64,000 nucleotides of DNA from Dicaeum eximium. Taxonomy: Eukaryota; Chordata; Aves; Passeriformes; Dicaeidae. Within the stretch, counting starts at the first letter, position 1; the number at the start of each line of letters is the position of its first letter. The stretch is taken from the NCBI GenBank assembly GCA_013396995.1, contig VWZP01001734.1, positions 154,895 through 218,894 of the forward strand, written 5' to 3'. This document shows, in pieces, positions 46,001-58,925 of this stretch. Position numbers and translations under genes: made by a program. The notes under the pieces are model-generated. The model did no database searches. It worked only from the letters and a program-made list of their open reading frames with translations, and was not told the origin of the DNA.

Positions 46001-49000
46001 CCTTTTAAGTGGTTACTGTATTTCAAAGTGTGCAAAGAAAATCTGAGAGTGTTTTTGCTAGTCCACAATGCTCTGGATAATGCCCTTGCTTGTCCTTTTC
46101 CTTATTCTTTTACATGTCAGCAATTATTGACCTCAACCTTCATTTTTATGAGCTCTATAAAATATTAATAAACTATGAGTAAAAAAATGTTGCGGCGCAT
46201 GATAAAATCAGCCATATTACAAATAAACTGTTCACTTCTGAGATTGCCAGCTATTTTTACATTCAGCACTCTCAGTGTTTAAACATAGTAGTGCTTTAAA
46301 TGCAATAGACAAGAAAATCCATTAACAGCTCAGGTTTTGATAGAAATGGGTAAGAGTGTTGGTTCTGTACTCAGGACTAGTAAAATATGAGTGATGAAAA
46401 TACAGGTATTTCCTTAGTGAAAATTACAAGGATAGACACTATGCTCTGGTTATAAATAGAATATTTAAGATAATTAATTCAAATGAAGAACTGGATTTTA
46501 TATTTGAGTAAAATCAGCCCAGAGAGAGGAAGAAAAGGTTTTACAGAATATTCCCTTTTTGAGAGAAAATTCTCATTCATGTCATGTGTTAGTTTCTGGC
46601 TTGGATTTTTTTTCTTCCTAGTAAAAGTAACAGCATCTCTGGGAAATGCACTATCTCCAACAAAGTAAATTTACAGACCCACTAAGGCTGAGCCCAACAT
46701 GGTCTTGCTGTAAAATATGTGTCCCAAAGACTGTCAACAAGGGTACGTTCTGCAAAAATCGGAAGGGTTTTTGCTATGGCAAGTCTTCCTACAGGGTCTG
46801 GATAGAGGCAAATAGTACTCATTTTACGTCTGGAGGTTCTTAAAGATCTGAAAGCTTGTACATCCTGTTTCAATCTGACCTCCTTCCACAGGTCAGTTTA
46901 GGAATTTGTTAAAAACAAAAGACATGCATGACTATTTATTTTGTGACACTAGCACTGACCAAACCAGGCTGCTTTGGCTACTGGACTGCAGAGGAGTCAA
47001 CAGCATCTGTCCCTGCTGGGACCCAGAGGCAGAAATAGCTGTGATGATCCCTCAACATCCAGGTGCACATTGTCACAGATTTGTAAGGCTAAGTCCATCT
47101 TTCTCACCAGAACTGTCTGTTTGCTTCACATCTCATTTCTTAACACTTCTCTTCTTGCAAGGCAAGCCTGCCAATGTACACCTTCCTCCTTTACCCATGA
47201 CGTCCAACTCAAGAGAGAGACAGGCAGCAATCTCTCTGCTGAAGCTGAGAAGCTTTTTTGCTCCAAGGAGTCAGATATACACTCTGGTCAGAGATACCTG
47301 AGAGAAAGGAATCTTGGCTTTCTGTTCCTTCACACTAGGAGGGAGAGGTAATGTTTAGATCCGCAAATGCATCTCAAGTCTCTTTGTCTATCCCTAGCTG
47401 CTGGAGGCAGAGGGACACAGGCAGAAGTCCTGTGGGACACTCTTCTTCAAAGCAGAGATAAAAGCAGGTGCATCAGGTAGGTTTATGAGTTTATAATATT
47501 CTGCTGCTGCCAGGCGGTGCCTGAAATTCTTCAAAGTGGAACAATTTGGGATGTTTACTCAGTGATCATTCTGTGGGAACTTATTCCATGAGATAATACT
47601 GACTCAGGTGGACAATTCACCTTCTTCTTTTATTTGTTCAGGAGGAATGAGAGCTTTCTCATTCCTAAATGAGGATGAAAAAAAAAAAAAAAAGCATGAG
47701 GGATATAGTGGATCCTAGTTATGTGCAAGTGGGTCTCTAGAGCTGGGACTAAGTGCAGACTCCCAGGTCCATCCATGTGCTGCAGCTGAGCCACTGCTCC
47801 GTGCCAGGCACAGGCACAGGCACAGGTAATCCCCAACACTGGTTCAAACTACTGTGTAAAAAAGCTCCAGTGTATGCCTCAGAAGACAGAAAGGGTGCAT
47901 TTCATCCCTCTCAGGATGACTAAAGGACTGGGCTCTGGCAAAGGGTCATGCCCAAATAAGTTAAACACAGGCATATACCCTGAAAATCCATGTGCTTTCA
48001 TTATGGATATTTGCAGTCTGAAGTTCCTATATTGTTGCTGGTTAAATTTTTGTGAAACAATCTTTTTCTGAGATCACAAACTGTCCTGATATCTTTTATG
48101 CAGGCAAATGATTAATTAGGTTAAAAAAAAAAAAAAGTAACAGTGTAGCTAAGTTTAAGCACATAAATCCAAATATAGTTTCCTAAAATTGTGTTTCTCA
48201 GAAGGTCATAATTTTTTGAGAATAAAGCTAGTAATTTGGGTAGCTGGATGTAAACTGAGGTCTCTGACTTCAGCTGGTTGTGAAGGAGAATTTTTTACTT
48301 AAGCCAAAGTCTTTGCCTTTGGAGAATACATCTTTGCTGGAAATGCTAGAAATTTATATGTACAGTGTTTTACAGATGTGTTCTTTTCTTCATTTTTCCA
48401 CAAAGAAACAATGATAAAAAAAAGAGTTTGTGAATTTTTTTTTTTTAAGTAGAAGATAATTAATGTAAATCAGTCCCTAGGAAAAATACAGGATTATTTT
48501 CACATTTGCTTGAGATTAAGCTGCTTCCACAAAGTACTTCCACATGTATGCTAATTAGTTTTATAACAAAACGAACCATCCCACGATGAGGAGTGAAGAC
48601 AAATGTCTTATGAACCATTCAATCAACATTTATCTCCCTGTTCCAGGCCAGCAGGATTCCCTTCAGTGTTACCTCCTGCTGAGCTCTACAGACCCCCATT
48701 GCTCAGCACCTGACCAAGCCAAGGGGTGCTTGGGAGTGGATAAGAAACCTCCTCGGATATGATTATTGTCAGGGGAAAATGGTATATTTTAACTTGTTTT
48801 GGCTTATTTTTTCAGTCTTTACTGGATTTCTGCTCCTGGGACCTGCTCCTGTGTGAGTTGATGGCTCTCTGTGTCAGCTGCAATGTACATTCTTATAAAC
48901 ACACACAAGTCCATCCTTCAATTTTTTTCTGGATTTGTTTGCCTATACCATAAACAAAACCTGATGGGATATCATTCTAATACCTTCATTGTATAGCTGA

Positions 49001-51235
49001 TTCTAAGGGTGAAGCCAAGTGAGAATTTGATGACAAAGGACTGGAAGAGCTGCAAAAGACTGGTGTAGCCCATTCCACTGGCAGCAGCAGGGAAGACATA
49101 ACTTGCTCTTGTTGCTCTTCTTGCTTTTGTTTCTGCCTAACTTTGCTCTGCCACAACTATTTATGTGTCTTTACTGTAAATTGGTTCTCTAAAATGATTA
49201 AGGTTTAAGATTCTGGAGGGGTAATGAAAGGGAATTTCTACGTAGTCTTGACCAGGAAGTCAGCATAATCTAATGGAGCCCTTGGAAAGATGAGAAGCTC
49301 TCACAGAACAATGTAGTCTCATAGTTCTACCCCTAAGTGCACTTTTTCTTGTGCTCTTTGTCACTCTCCAAACTTCTGGTTCCTTCACAACCTGAGCACC
49401 CATCCAATGTGTGGCAAACTAAGAATTTCCTTAATAGAAAATGGAACATGGGATCAACTGCTGAGAGTGCAGGTGTGATCTACAGATGGGCTATACACCT
49501 ACCCAGGACTAAGAGTTATTCTGGTTGCTATCACGTAATTTCTGCTTCCTCAGAGTTTTTCTTTTGGTCTTTTATAGAGACACCACTCTTTGAAGGACTA
49601 AAGTAATACAGTTCTTTCAAAGACAGGATAAACATGTAGACTACAGAAAAGAAACTGTGATGCAGCTTTTTTCATACCATTCAGTATGTCACACTCATTA
49701 ACTGGGAATTTAAGTCATATATGATACCTGCATCTGCATCTCACCTCCCAAATGCATCTGATTTCTGTGTTCAGCATGCATAGGACATAATACTATTTTG
49801 ATATTTTGATTAAAATTAATATTTTTTTAAAATCTCATCCCACAATTGCTGTATACACAAATCATATTTTGTGTGCACATCAGAGTGTAAAGTGATTCTC
49901 CTTATCCGACATCCATTGATACTGCTATTTCTGAACTTCAGTGGATGCTGTATTACGAAACTTTGGGTTTTGTTATCAAGGCAATTTCTTCTGCAGCTCT
50001 TCAGCTGTCTTTCTGCTTTTGGTGGCTGATAATCCTTGTTGTCAGTGCCAGGGTAGATGTGTTATTTCCATCAGCAAAGCCTCTCTGCCATAAGCATTGG
50101 AGTCTTCTAGAAAAACTGTTATGTTCTGTGAGATATTCCTAGATATACTCTTAGGATCTCACATATTCCTGGTCTGGGGGGTGGCTGCAGCTTACCAAAG
50201 ACAAATTTGCTACCAAATACTAAAGACTGCAAAGGTAAATGGAAAGTGTTCTGTGGCTCACTTTTGCTAGTTCAAAACTCAAGGGTGTCCTGGGTATCAA
50301 TAACAGCATGCTTAATTCCTTGAGATTTGTTTTGTGATTAATCCAGTGAGCATCTACTTCATGCAACTTCTCAGATGCCAAACTGAGGTAATTTATTAGA
50401 AGGATGTGTGGCTGAGAAAATTGCTAGATGATGAAAACTTGATGATCTGTGCTTTTTGTGATAAGAGACTGTAGACATGAGTGTTAGGTCAAATAAAATT
50501 TTAGATCACAGTACTTCCATCTGCAGAAAATTTTACAGAGAATTTGCGAGAAAAGGTAAAGGAAAACATTTTGAAGCTGCAATAGACAGCAGCAAGGGGT
50601 CAGTATTTGGTCAGGACCATCTTTAAACAATGGGGTACACTTGTCTCTCCACTGTATATCAAATAATGTTTGTGTAATTAAAATTATACTTTTAACTGTA
50701 CATATTTCTGTGCTAAGCCCTTTCTGAAACAAGAGCAACTTTTCTTGGCATACATTAAGCTATTTCTAAAGCAGTGCAAATCAGGGCCAATGAAGCACAA
50801 ATCTAAAGGGATAGGGAGCAGGGTACACAGATGCAACATGTTTGTGCATAGCTGTGTAGATGTAGCTTTTCCAGGATGTGGAATTTGCGGAGGAGGGCAG
50901 AAACCAATTACAGCCCCCACCAAACTTGAGCTTGTAATATGAAACAAGAAGTACCTTTGCACAGTAGCAGGAGTGTTCCTCAGGGATGTGAGCGCATCCC
51001 AATGCAGTACTTTCATTTTCAATCAGTTATTCTATAACAGTACCACTTCTACACATAAGCACCTCTTAAGGTGAAATAAATATGTCCTCTTAGCTGCCTC
51101 CTGGTAAAGCATCTATATTCTACAAGAAAGAGTAAATTCTCTAATTCTCTTCTGCTGGATCAACATAAAAATGGGTGAAGTACTTACTTCATTCTGCACA
51201 GGCAAAGGTGCACCAGAATAAAGCATATAAATTTG
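37035..51235. other. 14.2 kb almost free of recognised repeats, no gene
   Basis: The longest stretch here in which I recognise no LTR and no CR1. AT-rich, with A-rich runs near 37380-37420 and 41346-41400, homopolymers near 45961, 47678 and 48122, and a short CACAGG hexamer repeat near 47804-47826. The longest frame, 131 codons at 46906-47301, is overlapped by a 125-codon frame in another phase. An open segment behind a splice-acceptor-like tract is at 45123-45263 (see findings). Confidence 0.5.
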
Positions 51236-51396
51236 TGTCGTCATGGTTTCATTTTAATTNGGAATGGATTCTACTTTCAGAAGACAAGAGAAAATCCATC
51301 ACCTGAGAAATTGAACACACAAATTTGTTCAAATAAAGATTTGTTCTCTCTCACCTTCTGGACCATGGAGTCTCTCATTCCGTTCCTGGCACGACA
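51236..51396 (+). mobile_element. Possible truncated LTR around an N
   Basis: Starts TGTCGTCATGG and ends TTCCTGGCACGACA, so the termini TGTCGT and ACGACA are inverted repeats, as in an LTR. AATAAA lies at about 51335-51340, some 60 bp before the end, a normal poly(A) position. A single N at 51260 near the start may hide missing sequence. The 5-bp flanks (ATTTG, GTGCT) do not match, so this is tentative. Confidence 0.4.
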
Positions 51397-51494
51397 GTGC
51401 TAAATGGCCTCATCATATAACAAATGGCCGTTTCCCCTTTGCAACAAATAGAGCCCAGTTACAACTAATGGTGACCCCAATACAACACCTGGTC

Positions 51495-51625
51495 ACAACC
51501 TCCTTTCACACAGATGTAGAGAGGGACTAGGTCTTCCTTAAGACTGCATTTCTCCAGGCTAAACAACCCAACTGCCTCAGCCGCTCCTTCTAAGTCTTGT
51601 GCTCTGAAACTTATTTTGCACCATT
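51495..51625 (-). mobile_element. CR1 LINE internal fragment
   Basis: On the plus strand, CTCCTTTCACACAGATGTAGA, TTTCTCCAGGCTAAACAACC and CTCAGCCGCTCCTTCTAAG are the reverse of the CR1 region that precedes its 3' tail. Decayed, about 130 bp, no 3' end present. Confidence 0.82.
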
Positions 51626-52979
51626 GGATTTTTATCAGGGAAACCTCACGCAAAAAAATTGGGGTCAGCCACATTAAGCCTTATCATTTAGCTCTTGAAG
51701 AACATGTTATGCTTGCATATGCTGTTGGATGACTTTGCTGATGAAAGAGCACATAAAATAGGCAATACCCAGCAAGGAGCGGTTGCTGAGAGTATCAGTC
51801 CTGCTGAGGAAGATTCAGAAAGTGCAAGCTGTAAGCAAGCTGCCCTGCTATGTAATTGGATGATTATTTTTGTGCTCGATGGTGAATCAGGAGTCTTTGA
51901 CTCTAATATCAGAAGGTTTGATATGTTTTATTAAAATTACTCCATTGTTTAGAAGGATTTGGGCTACATGTGCCCAGGTACCGAGCTTAGATGCTTTCTT
52001 CTTTCTGCTGAGTACAAGAATGCCAGAATGCTTAGAATTCAATGATAACAATTCTCCACATCATTGATTGAGAGAGAGAAAAAGATCTACATCTCCCATG
52101 TAAGAAACAGAGCAATCAAACACCACTCATGCCTTTGGAAAACACAGCCCAGAGATATGTTTATCAAATTCTGTGCTGTGTAGTGAGTTTTTCCATGGGA
52201 AGAAAAAATTCAGCAAGTTTGTACCCAAGAAACTCATAAAATATTAAAACTACAGATGATCAGTGAGACTCACATGTCTAGTGCTAAAAGCATATTTCTG
52301 CTTCCTTCAGGGTCTGACTAACCTATCTTGCCTGACTCTCTGCTGGTTTTGGAGTCACCAAAACACATACCCTTTAGGAAGCTGGGTGTCTAGCTGCTTC
52401 AAGATGAACTTGAAATTACTAGTAGAAAAGCGTTGAATTCAGTTACAGAATTAATTTCTCCAGGAGATGGGAGTGATCCAAGCAGTGTCTCCCATGCTCA
52501 GTATTAAACATAATAGTTTCCTTTTCAGTGTGGAGCCTGTTTTTGCACATCTTGATTTATCCAACATAGAGAATCCCAGGGTTCTAAAAAGACGCTTGGT
52601 CCTTGCGGAATGAAGAAGTAATTATTCCATTCAGCTACAGGGACAGGAAGAGGCAAGTCTTGTAATTCATTTCTTATACTCTTCACTGGTTTTCCTCTTC
52701 TGAGACAAAGGCAGAACCAGCTGTCTTTCCCGTCTGTGCTAGGCTCCCTCTTAATCTAACAGCTATTCAATAGCAACAACCTCCTGAAGACATATTCCCC
52801 AAGACACCTCCCTCTTTGCAGAAAGCCCATGTTTTCTCATTAAAGCACTAGATATGACACATCCTCTGTTACTTTTCCCAATGAATCAAATTCAGCATTC
52901 ACCAAACCTAAACCTTTTAATTCTTTAACCAGATATAATTGCAAAAAGAAAAAGTAACTTTATTATTAATTGCTTATAG
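51626..52979. other. No gene recognised
   Basis: AT-rich unique sequence. A 79-codon plus frame at 51695-51934 is open but has no recognisable domain. Confidence 0.5.
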
Positions 52980-52984
52980 GGAAT

Positions 52985-53643
52985 TGTCCTGGATTGTAAG
53001 ATAAGCATGTATTCTATTTGCCATCTGTTAAAGGTGGGACAGTTATCTTCTGTCAATTGGGCAGTTTTCTTCTCTCTTTCACAACCAATCTCTCACTCTG
53101 GGGAGATACCTTCTGTTAATGGGCCATTGAGCCTCACACATGACTGATAAAATTACATTATCCCATTGTGGGATGCTCCACCCAGGAAGAAGAGCCAAGC
53201 ATTCCTACCTGCATATAATCAGAGATTTTGGGACACCAGAGGAGCCTCTTCTCCACTGGATTCCCAGAAGAAGAGCAGGCCCATCTACACCACGACCAGA
53301 CCTTCAGAGAAAAACTACATCCTTCCACAGGATCACTGCTTCAGCAGAACTGCATCTGCCACTGCAGGAGGACTGCAGCCACCATTCAACTGGACTGTAA
53401 CCAACATCCTGACCCACAGGGTGTCAGGTCATATTCTGACTCTGTCAGTAGTTTTGTTTGCACTAATTGCATTTGTATTTTCAGTTTCTCTAGTAAAGAA
53501 CTGTTATTCCTATTCCCATATCTTTGCCTGAGAGCCTTTTTATTTCAAAATTGTAGTAATTCAGAAGAAGGGGATTTACCTTTTCCATTTCAGGGGACAC
53601 TCCTGCCTTCCTTAGTAGACACCTGTCTTTTCAAACCAAGACA
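52985..53643 (+). mobile_element. Solo LTR, family A, copy 1
   Basis: 659 bp, starting TGTCCTGGATTGTAAG and ending TTTTCAAACCAAGACA. The flanks GGAAT (52980-52984) and GGAAT (53644-53648) are identical, an exact 5-bp target duplication. A TATA-like CATATAATC is near 53213-53221 and AGTAAA at 53492-53497. Open frames of 86-141 codons across it are by-products. A relative begins at 63717. Confidence 0.94.
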
Positions 53644-53648
53644 GGAAT

Positions 53649-55702
53649 TATAGGAAAACAAGAACTGCATCAGAAAGAGCCATGGGATAAGTTATCCATT
53701 ACTGTTTAAACACTGAACTTTCCTAATTTATTTCCAATAAGTATTAGAATGCTTTGGTTTCTAGCATTATTTTTAGAAAAAGCCAAACAAACAAAATAAA
53801 AAATTAATTTGCTCAAAATATAAAGCAAAGAGATTGAATAGACCTTTAAGGAATTTAAAGTTACTAGAAAGGTCCCTGTCTATATGATAGAAAATTGCCA
53901 CTCCTCTGCAATGCAAGAGTGCAAGTTATGTATTTAGTGGTTTATCAACACAGAGGATATAGTCCATTAATCATGTCAGAATACCTCTTTTAGTTTAGGT
54001 TTTTTGTCTAGCAAACTATGTAGTTTAAACTAAAGACCTGTACAATATTTTTTTAGCATTTGAGAGAATGCTGCATTTCAATGTCAGAAAAATCCATTAT
54101 ATGATTTTCATAAAAAAAGTTTCACTTTGAATTAAAAAAAAAAAAAAAGTTTCCCAAATTGGGATTTCATTGTATTTCTATTGAAAATTGGGAAAAGTAA
54201 AAACCACGTCGTGGTTTTGAAAAGAAATATGTTTCTTAGGCTAACTAACCTTTGTGTTTTCCCACAGGCTGACCTGAAAAGTGACTGAAAAACCTGGGAT
54301 CTGGGAGGCACTGAAATTTGGTGAACGTCCTTGGGACTGAGAAGCCAGAACTGCAGAGCTCCCTTTCAGGAAGGCTGTTTGGAAGTGCATAAATGCTAGT
54401 TTAAGGCCAAGGGGTTTGTGGGTTGAAATGAGTCTGGAATGTACTAACTTTTAGAATTACATAATTACATTAAGCATATCACCAGGAAGTGAGGTCAATG
54501 CATTGCTAGGGAATCTGGGAGGAAGATATGAGTAGTTACCATAGATGTGAGTGGAGTAGGTCAGGAGGCTGAGTAGCTGTATTGAAACCAAAGAAAATTT
54601 TAGTGTATTTGTAGATAGGTGCAAATATATAATTAATTAATTTTGGTGGCAGAAGGTATGTAACTATCAGAGCAGTGAATCTCTGAAGGAGACACACAAA
54701 GGAGTTAAAAAACCTCCCCTAATGTTTCAGTGCCCTAGTTCTAAACATTGAAGGTGTCAGGTGATAGGCTTGATGAACTGTGATGAGCTCAATGAACCTT
54801 GCCCGCCCTGTGCTCAAAATGCTACCTCCGTTTCGCCAGCATTTTCCTGCAATGGTGCTGCCAGATTTCTCAGTTGCGCTACTTACATGCCAACAGTGTG
54901 GGTGAGTCTTACAGGGTTCTGACAGCTATTGGTAGAGGGGCTTCAGTAGATATTGCCTTCTGCATCATAGGAAGTAAATCCCACTGCAGAGTTAAGCAAC
55001 TTAATGAAACTTCCCGTTTGATAGTGGTAATTTTAAAGACTTCATGCAGTCAGGTGGAATTTGGTATGGCTTGAAGTCTGAATTCCATTACAAGTAAGCA
55101 TGAGAAAAGCACGGATTTTACAAAATACTCCCTCAAAAAGGGCAATATTTAGCTGCTATAAAGCTTTCATTAACATGACTTCTCTGTGCACTAATAGTGA
55201 GTGTCACACAAATCTGGTGACATGATAAAGAGCACTGTCATCCTTCTCAGTCCATGTGTTTTAGTTTATTCCAATTGGAAATAAGTGTGTAAAAAGTGGA
55301 AAGCAGGGGGGAGTCATTCTAGCTTGGGTTTGTATCAAGGGTTTGGAAAAAAATCCACAAAGCCCTTCTGCTTACGTATACCCAATGGGAATTCATTTTA
55401 GCAAGACATATCCCGGTATTTGTAAAGTTGTGATGTACTGAATTAGTTCCCTCCTGGGAAAATTGAAGTGAAAATTGTGTACTTTGGACATTCCTCTGAA
55501 AATATGAAATCATCAATTGTATCTGTGATATGCCTTGAAAGAGTTTCTAACTCCTGTACTAAAATAAGATCTTTACTGGACATTTCTTGCTGGCAAGAAA
55601 TTATTCATTTAGTCATAATATCACCTAGAGTTTCTTGCCATTAATTTAGAATTTTCAAGATGCCATAGTCTCTCCCTTTTTGAACATAAAAAAGCATTCA
55701 AG
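53649..55702. other. No gene recognised
   Basis: AT-rich sequence. A good-looking 3' splice-site pattern (TTTGTGTTTTCCCACAG, ending at 54268) is followed at once by stops in the readable frames. A 19-bp odd palindrome is at 54200-54218. Nothing else assignable. Confidence 0.5.
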
Positions 55703-56260
55703 TGTTGTAGCAGCCGTAGAAGCTGTGAGTCCTCCGTGGAGGTCACCGTGGAGGTCAGCTTCAGATAAGAAAATGCCAAGTCATGAAGAGCGGACCTAAA
55801 AGAAAACCCCTTTTCCGTACTGTACCCCTGTTATCTCTCTGTAACACCATAGGTCACTTTTCCTTCGACCCTTACCATTGGACAGTTTCCAAAACCCCTA
55901 CAGCCTATATAAACCCCTCTCCTGCACAGTGAAAGCAGAAGAGCTGTCACTGACCCTTCACAGAGACTCCTTCGCAATGAAGGCATATCTGCAGAACTCA
56001 CACAGGCTCTCCTCCTCTCTCCTCCCACGTCTGCTAGTGGCACCTAGCAAGCTGACCTGAAAATCACCAGAGCTGATAATCACTAAAGAGCTGATGATCA
56101 CTACAGAGCTGAAGTGCTTGCTAAGGTGACCAGCGGTTTGGGGGACTACCCAAGGAACCTGGAGAAGAAACTCATCTATCCGGGATATTACGGCGATCCT
56201 GGGTCAGACAGACCCTAAACCCCGACTGTAATAGAATGTGGAACAAAATTTTAATAAAGT
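55703..56260 (+). mobile_element. Probable LTR, family G
   Basis: A block of distinct composition from TGTTGTAGCAGCCGTAGAAG to AATAAAGT. It has a strong TATA box TATATAAA (55906-55913) and AATAAA (56253-56258), and between them GC-richer text, the order expected of an LTR promoter, R and U5. A short doubled phrase CCGTGGAGGTCA lies at about 55735-55757. I could not fix a CA end or matching flanks, so the right boundary and the LTR assignment are inferred from layout. Confidence 0.5.
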
Positions 56261-58719
56261 AATGTAAAAATAAAACTTGACTTCATTTATGATCAAAAAA
56301 ACCCCAGCTCTAGGTATTCGTTTTAAGCTTTCAGAGGAGGGATGTTTCCAAAAGTGAGTTGCTTTAGTTTGCCAGTCAAGCCCAGAGGGAATGTTTCACT
56401 TGCAACTACAAACCTAGGAATATTGGAAATACTGGAAGAACCTTAATGATTACCCACCTACTTTCTCAAAAGTGTTTTTCATTCTTTTTAAAGCCTCTGC
56501 ATGAGAGACACCAGCGGAAAGAACTTCTTCATAATTTTATTTCCCTGTCCTCAATGCTTCATCCTTCTCTGGAGTGCTCTGAAAATACTAGTCTTAAATG
56601 GAAGAGCACACCAAAATCTTTCCACCAATCTTGCTGTGTTCTTCTTGCAATTTTATGTTATGGCTTTTCCTCTCATCACAGTATTCCAAAATTTGACAAG
56701 TAGCATTTTTCAGGACTATGTGATGTTCTGTGGCTATGCCAATATTCATATGCCCATAAATTCCTGGGAATATATTTAAGTAACCCATGAAGGTAAGTAG
56801 TCATAGCTGTCATAGTCAAAGTCACAGTCATAGCCATAGCCCAAATTACCTATGATCACAGTGCTTCTGATATTTATGTATTATTTGTTAAGTAATGAAA
56901 AATGTATTTTTAGTAAGAAAATCAGGATTGTGGTCAGTGTTTGGAAGTGCTTATTAAAGGGATATTTGTTTGTGTTATATAGATAATGCCCTACTTTACA
57001 TTCATGAACTTTGGAACCATAAACCTTTGCCACAAGAAAGCAAAAGTGGCACCACTCCCACCGATGTCAGTGAAACTGAGCTTTTGGAATGAAATCTATT
57101 TTAAAATGTTTGTTGGACACAGAACTTCTATGAGATTTGTACTGGGATTGTTTAAAATTTTAACCTACCTGAAGATGCTTTTTTGGGTCATGGAATATTT
57201 GCCTGTCATGCTAAATTCTTTAGGCTCTAAATCATGTCCACTGCATTCTATGATGTAGTAGTCACTTCCCTGATGCAGAAAAAGCCTAAGCAGTAATAAA
57301 AGGTAGAGAATGTCCTAGATACTATTATGATGGTCTTTTATCCCTGAACCTATGGTGATGGCAGATGAAAATCAATGAGTTCCAAGTATGAGCACTTTTA
57401 GAAAACTCTCCTCCTATGTCTGTGACAAGAAAGCACAGCAATCACAGACTGTGTCCCAGAAGTGTTGGGATGAAGCAGTACATGACCACCTTGGCTGCCT
57501 CCCTGAAAAACAGAGAGTGGAAGAGAAAGGGCCACAACTTTCAGTAGACAATGATACCAAATATTTCTAATCTGCTGCTCATGCAATATGAAGAAGAAAT
57601 GAGTCAGCCATTTTTTTACCACCATTTACCACCATGTAGCTTTGTATGTTTCTGTGTTTCCCCTTTTGTGTTCACTGTTTTGTTCTTGGTAAAGGCTCTA
57701 GTTTGATATTATTCAATAAATCTGAAATTAAGAGATTAAAAGAAACTCCACCAAAATGCCCCAAGCCTTATCTGACAGCACTTTTACTTCTCTGAAGACA
57801 GCATGGAAGTATTATGCTCTGTCCTAAATTAATCAATGTGTTACTTTTTTGCAAGACAACTTACCTTACGCATATCAGAGGCTTCTGTAGCCTAAAAAAT
57901 GAACAATGAAAGGTTAAGAAACTGGTTTTGTACCTCTTTACATGTTAATGTTTGCTCATAATAGGTCTAGACCAAATTCTTAGCTGTAGTGTTCATAGCT
58001 GAGATGAATGGGAATTATGGTGGTAGATTTGATGAATCCATTGGTTCTTTGTTTAGCCAAAAATTCAGCCTTTCAAACAATTTAATGTACGCTTGAGTCT
58101 TTAAATTACACTTTGAATATCTTAGAAGAGCTATCTGACAGCCTTCAGTCACTGAGTCTGCTTCAGCATAATTTCAATGGTGCTCATAGATCAGAGTACT
58201 ATTGGTCATAATTTTTTCCTAATTTATTAGTTTTATAATTTATTTTCTTAATTATTTTCTTGGTGAAGGATGTTGATTTTATGGTATTAAAATATTTTTA
58301 AAGTGTCAATTTCAATTATATTTAAGACAAAACAAAAGTGAAAGACAGAACTGTGGTAATTAATTTTTCTGCTATGGCAGACACACAACTGAACATTTTG
58401 ATTTTTAATTTCAAAATTATTTTGTTTAGTGTGCATAGTAATAAAATGTTTAAGGTGTGCTGAAGCAAAGAAAGTCACAATGAAATACTCCAAAAAAAAC
58501 CCCAAAAATCAATCTTTTTAAACCAATTTTTTTAAAAAAACAAGTTTATTAAAGATTCTAGAAATCTTGGCTAGTTGGAGGTTAGTTAGGCCTATGAGAT
58601 TATGACTAGTTACCGAAACAAATGGCACACAGAATAATGTAAATTATGCTTTTCTCCAATTTAAAGCACAGGTGCCAGAGACTGAAATAGTTCATGTCTC
58701 AAACATTGATATAAACTTT
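56261..58719. other. No gene recognised
   Basis: AT-rich unique sequence. A degenerate GTCATAG/GTCACAG run is at 56801-56842. Frames up to 92 codons have no recognised product. Confidence 0.5.
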
Positions 58720-58925
58720 TGCTCATTATAACAAAAACTGTATAAAGAAGCTACAACCAAAGAAACCTCTCTGAAGAAATCTGACTGGGACTTTGGACTG
58801 AAAGTCAAACTGCTGAGATTAGATTAACGGAAAACCCATTCTTCAATTACCTGAAACCAACAAGTAAACAGGGAAAAAAATGTGAGCCAAACCCAGCAGC
58901 CACGTGAAGAATCATCTTTGGTTTG

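Noticed and set aside
46906..47301. 131-codon plus-strand frame, the longest outside repeats
   Set aside because: A 125-codon frame in another phase overlaps it, there is no recognised domain or splice context, and frames of this size are expected by chance in 64 kb.
50684..51022. 112-codon minus-strand frame
   Set aside because: No domain, biased composition, and a 73-codon frame overlaps in another phase.
53140..53653. Overlapping frames of 86, 121 and 141 codons
   Set aside because: They lie wholly in a solo LTR with exact target duplications and are in three different phases.
54252..54310. Splice acceptor TTTGTGTTTTCCCACAG suggesting an exon
   Set aside because: The following sequence has early stops, and there is no matching donor or homology.
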